This document shows positions 1-7,900 of a stretch of 64,000 nucleotides of DNA, one piece after another (the stretch's first letter is position 1; the number at the start of each line of letters is the position of its first letter). The position numbers and the translations under genes were made by a program. Source of the DNA: Labrys sedimenti (GTDB taxonomy: Bacteria > Pseudomonadota > Alphaproteobacteria > Rhizobiales > Labraceae); assembly GCF_034424805.1 (NCBI RefSeq), contig NZ_JAXOUF010000020.1, positions 33,903 to 97,902 on the forward strand, given 5' to 3'. A model generated the notes under the pieces. The model was not told the origin of the DNA. It saw nothing but the letters and a program-made list of their open reading frames with translations, and did no database searches.

Positions 1-451
1 TTATGGCATCGCGACCTGGCTTCGCCCCCGAAGTCTCGACGGCTCTGAGGAGAAGCGCAGCCGTCAACGGGTTGACGTGAAGTTGCGCCGCAGCCTCGTC
101 CGACACATCGTCGGGGATCTCGGTGACATACTCGGCGGAAACGAGGGCCTTCTCGCTCCAGGCGCCGCGTCCGGGGAAGAAGGCAACGCGCCTTCCTGGC
201 TTCAGATCAACTCCGTCCCCCGCCTGTTCGACGATGCCATAGCCTTCGAAGCCGACACGGACGCCGCCTTCCGGGACGACCGATCCAGGCTGGTAGCGTC
301 CTGCTACGCCGAGCAGATCGCCGTGATGAACGGGACGAAGGAGCACGCGGATCAGGACTTCGTCGCGTCCCGGGCGCTCGAGTTCCTCGACTTCGACAGT
401 CTGAAGGACCTCTTCAGGCTTTCCGTGCTTGAAATAAACTGCAGCGCGCAT
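1..451 (-). CDS. MDR-family quinone oxidoreductase/alcohol dehydrogenase-like protein, partial
   Basis: This is the N-terminal 150 codons of a medium-chain dehydrogenase/reductase that runs off the left edge. The protein begins MRAAVYFKHGKPEEVL and contains the GroES-like fold pattern with VHHGDLLGVAGRYQPG and VGFEGYGIVEQAGDGV, typical of NADPH:quinone reductases of the zinc-free class. The start is ATG at 451 with AGAAGGG about 6 bases upstream. The Rossmann domain lies outside the window, so the substrate cannot be guessed. It is co-directional with the dehydrogenase gene upstream (stop at 522) and probably part of the same transcript, although a GC-rich hairpin lies between them. Confidence 0.8.
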   Translation of the reverse strand, partial: MRAAVYFKHGKPEEVLQTVEVEELERPGRDEVLIRVLLRPVHHGDLLGVAGRYQPGSVVPEGGVRVGFEGYGIVEQAGDGVDLKPGRRVAFFPGRGAWSEKALVSAEYVTEIPDDVSDEAAAQLHVNPLTAALLLRAVETSGAKPGRDAI

Positions 452-472
452 TGCTGACCCTTCTGGACAATG

Positions 473-495
473 GGGAGCGGTCGCCGGCCGCTCCC
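473..495 (-). terminator. GC-rich hairpin between SDR and MDR genes
   Basis: Arms GGGAGCGG and CCGCTCCC are perfectly complementary around a 7-base loop. The hairpin lies between the stop of the short-chain dehydrogenase gene and the start of the oxidoreductase. No T-tract follows, so it may be an attenuator or an RNA-stability element and not a strong terminator. Confidence 0.35.
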
Positions 496-496
496 G

Positions 497-530
497 TCTC
501 AAGATTAGACCTGTCTCAAGATTAGACCTG
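497..530. repeat. 17-bp perfect tandem duplication at the SDR stop codon
   Basis: The unit TCTCAAGATTAGACCTG occurs twice back to back. The second copy contains the dehydrogenase stop codon (TAA on the minus strand at 522-524), so the first copy is a duplicated 3' tail that leaves the protein unchanged. This looks like a simple slippage event. Confidence 0.9.
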
Positions 531-1277
531 GGCCTGGCCGCCATCGGCGAAGAGCTCGGCGCCGTTGACGAAGCTTGCATCGTCGGAAGCCAGGAAGAGC
601 GTCGCCTTGGCGATTTCCTCCGATTCCCCAACGCGACCGAGCGGAATGCGCGAAGCGAGGTAGTCCAGGAGACCTTGCTGCTGCTCCCTGTCGTCGCCGG
701 CAAGCTCGACGAGGCCGGGCGTGCGGGTCGCACCGGGCGAGACGACGTTGACGCGGATGCCGGTGCCCTTGAGGTCAAGCGCCCAGGAACGGGCCAGGTT
801 GCGGACGGCCGCCTTGGACGCCGAGTAGACGGAAAAAGCAGCAGTGCCTTCGGTGCCGGCGGTGGAACCGGTCAGCACGACCGACGACCCCTTGCCCAGC
901 AGTGGGAGCGCCTTCTGCACTGTGAATATGACGGCTTTCACGTTGCGGCCGAAGGTGTCGTCAATTTGTTCTTCGGTGATCTGGCCAAGCGGAAGCATGC
1001 TGCCGCCGCCTGCGTTAACGACGAGGACGTCCAGGCGCCCTTGTTCCGATTTTACCTGAGCGAAGAGCCTGTCGAGATCGTCATTGTTGCTGGAATCTGC
1101 CTGAACGCCGACCGCCCCTTTGCCGATCTCGGCCACTGCCTTGTCCAGAGCGTCCTTGCGGCGGCCGGTGATATAGACGCGGGCGCCTTCGGCCACAAAG
1201 AGCTTGGCGGTCGAAAGGCCGATGCCGCTGGTTGCGCCGGTAACGACGGCAATCTTGTTCGCAAGTCTATTGGTCAT
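522..1277 (-). CDS. SDR-family NAD(P)-dependent oxidoreductase
   Basis: A 251-residue classical short-chain dehydrogenase. The nucleotide-binding motif TGATSGIG is at residues 13-20, NAG at 88-90, and the catalytic triad is Ser138 (VLTGS), Tyr151 and Lys155 (YSASK). The C-terminal segment (NGAELFADGGQAQV) is typical of the family. Length is normal. The substrate is not predictable. It lies downstream of a LysR gene on the same strand and upstream of the MDR oxidoreductase; LysR-SDR-MDR sets of this kind are often redox or detoxification genes. Confidence 0.9.
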   Translation of the reverse strand: MTNRLANKIAVVTGATSGIGLSTAKLFVAEGARVYITGRRKDALDKAVAEIGKGAVGVQADSSNNDDLDRLFAQVKSEQGRLDVLVVNAGGGSMLPLGQITEEQIDDTFGRNVKAVIFTVQKALPLLGKGSSVVLTGSTAGTEGTAAFSVYSASKAAVRNLARSWALDLKGTGIRVNVVSPGATRTPGLVELAGDDREQQQGLLDYLASRIPLGRVGESEEIAKATLFLASDDASFVNGAELFADGGQAQV

Positions 1278-1477
1278 CTTACTCTCCTGTTACTGGGCAC
1301 GCGTAGCGGATCAGCCCGAGCGAACGCGGCCAATGGTGCTTTGAAACTGTTCGGGAGGTGGCGCTGGCCCTTGGCCTGTCGTTGCCGTCCGATGTGGAGA
1401 AGCTAATTCGTCAGTCCGGCGGCGAGAAGCGGCCCGGCATGGAGAGATTATCCATTCACATGGACAATCTCGGGCAC

Positions 1478-2452
1478 CTAATCGCCACGCCTGGCGTCGA
1501 CGCGCTCGAACACTTGCTGGGCCCAGTCCGCGAATGCCCGCAGTCGAGGATTGGGAAATCTGTCCGCGGGATAGACGAGGTGCAGGGCGTGGTTCTCTGG
1601 CTTCCAGGCGGGAAGGAATTCGACCAGCGAGCCGTGCTCAATATGCGGTCTTGCAAGGAAACCGAAGCTCTGCCCGATCCCCAGGCCGGCAAGCAGCGAA
1701 CTGAGATGTGCGGTGCTTTCATTGACCGAGAGACCGCTCGCCGTCGGCATGAACTCTATCCGTTCGTCAAACCGCTGGAAGCGCAAGGGAAATCGTTTTC
1801 CAGACGATGCCGAAAAATAGCTGACGACCCGGTGCCTGCGGATATCGTCGGGGTGAGCAGGCGGCTCTCGACCTTCGAGATAGGTGGGCGCTGCGCAGAG
1901 AACGTAATCGAGTTCGCACAGCTTCCTTGCCTTCATCGAAGAATCGACGAGGGAACCGCCACGGATGACGCAGTCTATTCCTTCGCCTATGAGGTCAGCG
2001 GAGCGGTCGCTGACGCCCAGAAGAAGGTCGATGTCCGGATATTGGCGTTGAAAGTCCGAGAGGCAGGGGATCAGTATCCTGTTCGCCAGAACCGACCCGA
2101 TGTCCACGCGGAGCCTGCCCTTCGGAGTGCTGCGAGAGCCGGCGACGGTGCCGTCCATATCGTCGAGATCGGCCAGAAGGCGCAACGCACGCTCATGATA
2201 GGCGGCGCCCTCGGTGGTCATTGTCACAGAGCGCGTCGTTCGCTCGACAAGCTTCGTCCCGAGATGCGCCTCGAGATCTTGCACCAGCTTGCTGACGGAG
2301 GAACGGGGCAGGCTCATTGCGTCTGCGGCCTTGGCGAAAGACCGGGCTTCGGCGACGCGAACGAAGGTGCGTATGGCGAGTATCTGATCCAAATGAGGCC
2401 TGCCTGGTCGGAGCGCTGGGATGACTATACCCAGCTCGTTCGGCGTTTCCAT
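1478..2452 (-). CDS. LysR-family transcriptional regulator
   Basis: A 324-residue regulator. The N-terminal winged helix-turn-helix is clear (LAIRTFVRVAEARSFAKAADAMSLPRSSVSKLVQDLE), followed by a type 2 periplasmic-binding-like effector domain. The start chosen is ATG at 2452; a longer reading to 2533 has no family-like sequence. It precedes the SDR/MDR genes on the same strand with a 200-base gap, and is divergent from comM with about 158 bases between them. It probably regulates the adjacent dehydrogenase genes, which is inference. Confidence 0.88.
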   Translation of the reverse strand: METPNELGIVIPALRPGRPHLDQILAIRTFVRVAEARSFAKAADAMSLPRSSVSKLVQDLEAHLGTKLVERTTRSVTMTTEGAAYHERALRLLADLDDMDGTVAGSRSTPKGRLRVDIGSVLANRILIPCLSDFQRQYPDIDLLLGVSDRSADLIGEGIDCVIRGGSLVDSSMKARKLCELDYVLCAAPTYLEGREPPAHPDDIRRHRVVSYFSASSGKRFPLRFQRFDERIEFMPTASGLSVNESTAHLSSLLAGLGIGQSFGFLARPHIEHGSLVEFLPAWKPENHALHLVYPADRFPNPRLRAFADWAQQVFERVDARRGD

Positions 2453-2610
2453 TGCTGATCGGTACAGATGTCTTGCCGTGTGCAACGGCCACAGAAGCCA
2501 CGAAGCGCTATCGATTTCGCAGTCGACAATCACGTTTTGTTCTCATTTTGCTTGGCGGTGCCGCGCTTCCCCGCTATCGTCGGCGGGGTTGATGGGGAAA
2601 CGAGAACGAG

Positions 2611-3456
2611 ATGGTATCGCGCGTCGCGACGGTGGCATTCGAGGGCGTGGAAGCGCGCCAGGTCGACGTGCAGGTCCAGATCATGACGGGTTCGGTGGTG
2701 TTCACCATCGTCGGCCTGCCCGACAAGGCGGTTTCGGAGGCGCGCGAAAGGGTGCGCGCCGCCCTCACCGCCGCCGGCCTGGCCCTGCCGGCCAAGCGCA
2801 TCACCGTCAACCTCGCCCCGGCCGACCTGCCCAAGGAAGGCTCGCATTTCGACCTGCCCATCGCGCTCGGTGTGATGGCTGCCATCGGCGCCATTCCGCA
2901 TGACGCGCTGGAAGGCTATTGCGTGCTGGGCGAGCTCGGCCTCGACGGCACCATCACCAAGGTCGCCGGCGTGCTGCCATCGGCCGTTGCCGCCAATGGC
3001 CGAGGGCTCGGCCTGATCTGCCCGGCCGCCTGCGGGCCGGAAGCGGCCTGGGCCGGCCCCGACATGGACATTCTCGCCCCGCGCTCGCTGATCCAGCTCG
3101 TCAATCACTTCAAGGGCACGCAACTGCTTTCCCGCCCACAGCCGCGCATTGCCGCCGCGCCGGCCGCCCTGCCCGACCTCAGGGACATCAAGGGCCAGGA
3201 GACCGCCAAGCGCGCCTTGGAGGTGGCCGCCGCCGGCGCGCATAATCTCCTGATGATCGGGCCCGCCGGCTCCGGCAAATCGATGCTGGCGGCGCGGCTG
3301 CCCTCGATATTGCCGCCGCTCGTGCCGGCCGAGCTCCTGGAAATCTCGATGATCCATTCGGTGGCGGGCCAGCTCGCCGGCGGCGAACTCACCAGCCGGC
3401 GCCCCTTCCGCGCACCCCATCATTCGGCCTCGATGGCGGCGCTGATCGGCGGCGGC
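2611..3456 (+). pseudogene. comM: comM (Mg-chelatase-like AAA+ helicase), 5' part, interrupted
   Basis: The first 282 codons of ComM/YifB. ComM is a hexameric AAA+ branch-migration helicase that assists integration of DNA during natural transformation. The N-terminal ChlI-like domain starts MVSRVATVAFEGVEARQVDVQV and the Walker A motif is GPAGSGKS. The reading frame ends at 3474 after six codons of transposon sequence (CHFSK, then stop). The remainder of the gene is at 26804-27501. Joining codon 282 to base 26809 restores the frame through IGGG-IHARPGE. The truncated product lacks Walker B and is almost certainly inactive. Confidence 0.95.
3452..3456. repeat. 5-bp target-site duplication, left copy (GCGGC)
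   Basis: GCGGC immediately precedes the transposon left end TGTCA at 3457 and is repeated at 26804-26808 after the right end ACA. A 5-bp duplication is the hallmark of Tn7-superfamily insertion. Confidence 0.95.
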
Positions 3457-3525
3457 TGTCATTTCTCGAAATAAATGCGACTCGATCGAATTGATTGCGA
3501 CTCGCCAATCGAAATAGCTGCGATT
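3457..3525 (+). repeat. Outer left end (L1) with three TnsB-type binding sites
   Basis: Terminal TGTCATTTCT is followed by three repeats in the same orientation: CGAAATAAATGCGACT at 3467-3482, CGAATTGATTGCGACT at 3487-3502 and CGAAATAGCTGCGATT at 3510-3525. They match the right-end repeats in inverted orientation. Arrays of transposase (TnsB) binding sites in both ends are standard for Tn7-like elements. Confidence 0.9.
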
Positions 3526-3528
3526 CAA

Positions 3529-3546
3529 TGTGAGGGAACGCTCACA
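3529..3546. promoter_or_regulatory. Operator-like dyad TGTGAG-N6-CTCACA next to L1
   Basis: TGTGAGGGAACGCTCACA is a dyad with 6-base arms, resembling a LacI-type operator core. It lies 3 bases beyond the last left-end repeat and about 325 bases before the first cargo gene. The spacing (TGTGA-N8-TCACA) is wrong for CRP. Its role is unknown. Confidence 0.35.
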
Positions 3547-3871
3547 ATTGTTTTCAATGCCGGCTTTGGTCTTCACGGCTGCGTCACGGAACCGGCTGCA
3601 TCCTTCTCGTCGAAACAACTGTGTAACCCGGCTCATCTCGGACTTACGTGGTTTGCCGCCGCACTGCCTAGTTCATGTGAGGTTGCACGCAATCGCCCGA
3701 GCGCTGGGTCACTCCATTTGAGGACATGAAGATTTAGTCCGTGGCGCTTGGCACTGCGTACAAGAAACACGACGTGACATGGCCCTGGCTTTATGACCAG
3801 CGAACTTTCGCGCTACGAGCGTCGAAGTAAGAGCGCCCTCAGTTTGGTGTAACTGATGTCGGGGAGAAATC
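3547..3871. other. Non-coding stretch between L1 and the first cargo gene
   Basis: No convincing gene is seen. Short open frames here have no Shine-Dalgarno sequence and no family-like content. It presumably contains the promoter of the secreted-protein gene that starts at 3872. Confidence 0.5.
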
Positions 3872-4876
3872 ATGTCTCATCTACTTCAATCCATTTTGAC
3901 AGCAACAGGGATTATTCTGTCGTTGATCGTCGATTCACACGCAGAATGTGACCCCAAAAACTTTACTTTTGCCGATGTCGAGACAGCTGATATGTCCGAT
4001 ACGATCAAGATGATGTCCTACACCTTCTCGGAACAAAGCAGGCAGGAGGCTTCCGACACGAGTGCGTCTGGCAGCGGGTACTTCGGAGCGCCGGTGAGTC
4101 TGACTTACGGAGAAAACAAGTCTCTTGCGCAGAAGACACTGGAAGAAAATAAGTTCATCTACGATCGGACTATGGTGAAATCATTTGCAAGGACCGCCCT
4201 CTCCCAAGTAGGCCGAGAGATGTACTCGGACTGCTTGGCGACACAAGCCATTCGGGCCGTCGTGAACTCGGCGGCTTACCGAGGAAGCGAGTTTTTTCTA
4301 GATGTTCAATGGACCCCCAGGGAACCTAGACCGGGCGCCGGGGATTTCGTGATTCGTGTCGTAAACGGCACGGTCGAGGGTCAAAAGCGTTTGACCGGCA
4401 CCTTTATACCTCAGGAAAGGAAACAGTTTCTCATTGCTCGCGATCCCGATCGGGAGGCCCAAATATCCATCGTCATCGGTAAAATGACCTATCCACCACT
4501 CGAAATCCCCCCAGTCCTTAAACCCGTGAAATTCAAATTCTCCAAGCTTCAGGGAAAGGCCAGTATACCCCGTCAGGGCGTCGGAGATATGTGCACTGAC
4601 TCCGCCTATCTCGTCAGCGAAAACGGCAGTGCCGCTGGGCCTGATAGCAAGTCCTGCACGCTTTGCATTCAGCGTCCAGAAAACGGCGTGCTACTTAAAA
4701 GCACCGCCGCTTTTCAGGGGCCACCAGAAAGCAAATACGTACACTCCGAAATCTCGACAAGCGGTGATTTGGAGGTGTGCGGTCGGTTCTACACGATCGG
4801 ACCAGGCAAAGGGAGCGGTAGAGCAGAGGTGCCAAGGGGGAGTGTCTTCAGCGTTTGGGCTGCGGTTCCGCAATAG
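3872..4876 (+). CDS. Secreted protein of unknown function
   Basis: A 334-residue protein that I do not recognise. Residues 1-24 form a Sec-type signal peptide (hydrophobic TATGIILSLIV, likely cut after SHA). The mature part has six cysteines (CDPK, DCLA, MCTD, a CTLC pair, VCGR), consistent with disulfides outside the cytoplasm. A Ser/Gly-rich segment (TSASGSGYFGAP) lies near residue 65. The start ATG follows GGGGAGAAATC. It is the first gene of the outer module, about 70 bases upstream of the giant NTPase gene and on the same strand, so it may be co-transcribed. Base composition is less GC-rich than the chromosome, consistent with transfer. Confidence 0.75.
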   Translation: MSHLLQSILTATGIILSLIVDSHAECDPKNFTFADVETADMSDTIKMMSYTFSEQSRQEASDTSASGSGYFGAPVSLTYGENKSLAQKTLEENKFIYDRTMVKSFARTALSQVGREMYSDCLATQAIRAVVNSAAYRGSEFFLDVQWTPREPRPGAGDFVIRVVNGTVEGQKRLTGTFIPQERKQFLIARDPDREAQISIVIGKMTYPPLEIPPVLKPVKFKFSKLQGKASIPRQGVGDMCTDSAYLVSENGSAAGPDSKSCTLCIQRPENGVLLKSTAAFQGPPESKYVHSEISTSGDLEVCGRFYTIGPGKGSGRAEVPRGSVFSVWAAVPQ

Positions 4877-4947
4877 TCCGTTCGTACAATTGCAATCCAT
4901 CCGCTATATCTAGCTATGAATGAAGCTCCCACATCTCATAAACTCGT

Positions 4948-7900
4948 ATGAGTGATAGTACATCCGGCGGGACGTCCTCCGCGGCAAGCCCTTCTGCGAG
5001 CGGACCGGCTGGTGCCCTCTTCGAGGGGCAGGTCGGCGCGCATTACCTATTGACGCTTCTCGCAGACGCAGATCCTCGGGGGCTGCCGGGCATGTCAATC
5101 GAGCGCGTCGAACTCCAACGCGCAGGGGAAGGATATCCACTCGACGATGTAATCATCCAGGGCGTAACGCGTATTGGCGAGCCCGCGACGCTTGAAGTGC
5201 AGGTCAAGCGAACGATCAAGTTCACTCGGGGCGACGCCGTGTTCAAAGACGTCGTCGCGCAGCTGGCTCGGGCCTATGCCAAGCTTGATCTTTCCCATCA
5301 ACGCCATCAGTTCGCCGTCGCGACCGAGCGTAACTCATTCAAGATCACCGGCGCCTACCAGGACGTTCTTCGATGGGCTCGAGAGATCAGCTCGCCAACC
5401 ACCTTCATCGCACGGATTGACCGTAAGGGCGTATGCAACGACGACATGCGGAGCTTCGTGGCAACCGTCCGCGCCCATCTTGCGGAGTTCGGCTGCGCCA
5501 ATGATGATCAGACGATCTGGCAGATCCTCCGACGCTTTCAGATCCTGCCATTCGACTATGATGCACCGGGCTCACAGTCACTCGAGCTGGCCACCGAACG
5601 GTCCCGCAGCGTCCTGGAACCTGACGAGGTCTCTCGAGCGAGCGGCTTTTGGAAAGCATTGACCGAAACCGCCATTCGAACCGCCGCGTCAGGAGGGGAT
5701 CTGGACCGCAGGCGCCTGCTCGAAACGCTCACGAATGTCGACAGTTTCCGCGTGCGCGGATCGCTTCGAAACCGCTTGGCGAGAGAGACGCTATCCGATG
5801 CCGCCTCCCTGACCGCCGCCGATCTTCGCTGTGATATCGCCGGCGTAACTCTGGCGCGCTCAGCCCAACTGCAAGCTGTCCGTGAATCGAGAGCTATGGG
5901 TCGCTATATCGAGATTCAGGGCGGTCCCGGCGTTGGGAAGTCCGGGGTCCTGGGGATGCTTGTCCAACAGACCCTTCGCGAAGCCAACGCCATTGTGCTT
6001 TCACCTGAACGAACGACACCCGGAGGCTGGCTGGCGTTCAAGACCGCGCTGGGCGTGGATGCAAGCCCAAAGGCCTTTCTATCCGATCTTGCCAGCGACG
6101 GCGGTGCCGTCTTGTTCGTGGACAGTCTCGATTTCTTTGATGACGACAGCAAGCGCAAGACCGTGGTCGATCTGGTACGCACTGCGGCCGACATCCCGAA
6201 TTTTCAGATCATCGTCACAGTAAGAACCGGCTTTGATAAGGATGAGCCAAATTGGTTGCCGTCTGATGTGCTGGATCGCTTAGGCCGCGCCTCGCCTGTC
6301 GTCATCCAAGATATCGGTGAGCAGGAGCTCGATGAACTGAAGGAGGCCAAACCGGCTCTGCGAGCGCTCCTGGCGGACGATCACCCCGCCCGGCCGATTG
6401 CCCGCAACTTATTCCGCTTGTCCCGGTTGCTCGATGTGCAGGGCCCCACGGAAGATCTACGGTCCGAAGTCGATCTTCTCGAGCGCTGGTGGACAACGGC
6501 CGACGGCGCACCTGCCGGACGCCGGGAGCGCGCGCGACTTCTGCGCGACCTCTCCGAGGGTGTGCTTGGAGGTGTCGATCACCTCACGACCCAAGCCCCG
6601 CCAGCCGCGGTGGAATCCTTGGTCTCGAGCGGAACTCTGCGCGAGCTGGCCTTGGACCGGGTGACCTTCCGACATGACGTGCTGCGCGAGTGGGCAATAG
6701 CCTGGCTCCTGCACAGTGCCCCTTCCACGGTAAACCGCCTACCTCTTTCCCAAACTGCCGCGGCCTCTTTGGTTCGGGGCGTTGAGCTTGGGGCTCGGCT
6801 CGCGCTCGAGCGCTCATCGGACGCTCGGTCCTGGGTCAGCTACCTGGATCGGGTCAGCGTGCCAGGCGCACATCCGTCCTGGCGTCGATGGTCGTTGTTG
6901 GCGATCCTTCGTTCTGAGCATGGCTTCGCACTCCTGGATCAGGCGGCGACCTCGCTTTTTGAACAGGATGGGGCACTTTTGCGTGAATTGATCCGGACGG
7001 CGATCGCGGTCGAGGCCCGTCCGCTCGCGGACTTGCTGACAGAAAAGGGAGGTGGGCTGCCGGCGATTCCCGCAGGCCTCTATGGGCCAGCCAATATGTC
7101 CTGGGCCACTTTGGCGTGTTGGCTCATCAAGCGGCAAGCCGATCTGCCGATCCAGGCCTTGCCCGACATCGTCGAGCTTTTCCAACACCTCGCGATGTCG
7201 ACGCTCTTGCGAGGCGAGTTCACGCAACTGATGGCACGCTCACTCGCGGACTGGCTCGACGAGATCGAGGAGGCTCGAGAGCACCGCCTTTTCGCCCAGC
7301 CTGAACCGCGCTTTAAAGCGGGCTTCAGATACCATGAGCTGGAAAAGCTAGCCGTGGACGTCCAGCGGGCCTTCGCTCTCATGGCGATCAGCGTTCCTGA
7401 ACGGGCCCAGCGTTATCTGCTCGGCGTAGTAGAACGGAACAACACTTATACGATCCGTAATCTCATGACGTTCAGAGGTACCCTGGCCCAAGCGGCGCCC
7501 GTCGAACTCGCAGAGCTCACCATTCTCGGCCTCATCCAAAGACCGGAGGATTATCCGACCAACCGGCGGTCTCACGACACCATTTTCAGCCATCTCGATT
7601 CTGACTTCCTGCCGAGCTCGCCGGCGCAAGGCCCGTTCTGGGATTTGCTCAATTCGGCCCCGCAACAGGGTCTGCCACTCATACGGCGCCTGGTCGAGCA
7701 CGCAGTCACCTGCATCAGCACAGGTCAGGAGCCCGGCAAAGACGGGCTCACCCTGGAATTGCCGTCCGGGCCTCGTTTCTTCCCGTGGGAGCACACTTAC
7801 GATTGGTCGCGTGGCACTGGCAGCCTGTTTGCGGTCGAATCAGGGCTGATGGCGCTGGAGGCTTGGTCACATATGCGCATGGAGCGGGGCGACCCGGTTG

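Noticed and set aside
77..457. 126-aa plus-strand open frame at the left edge
   Set aside because: It is antisense to a convincing MDR oxidoreductase N-terminus on the minus strand.
3529..3546. CRP binding site
   Set aside because: TGTGA and TCACA are 8 bases apart, where CRP sites need 6.
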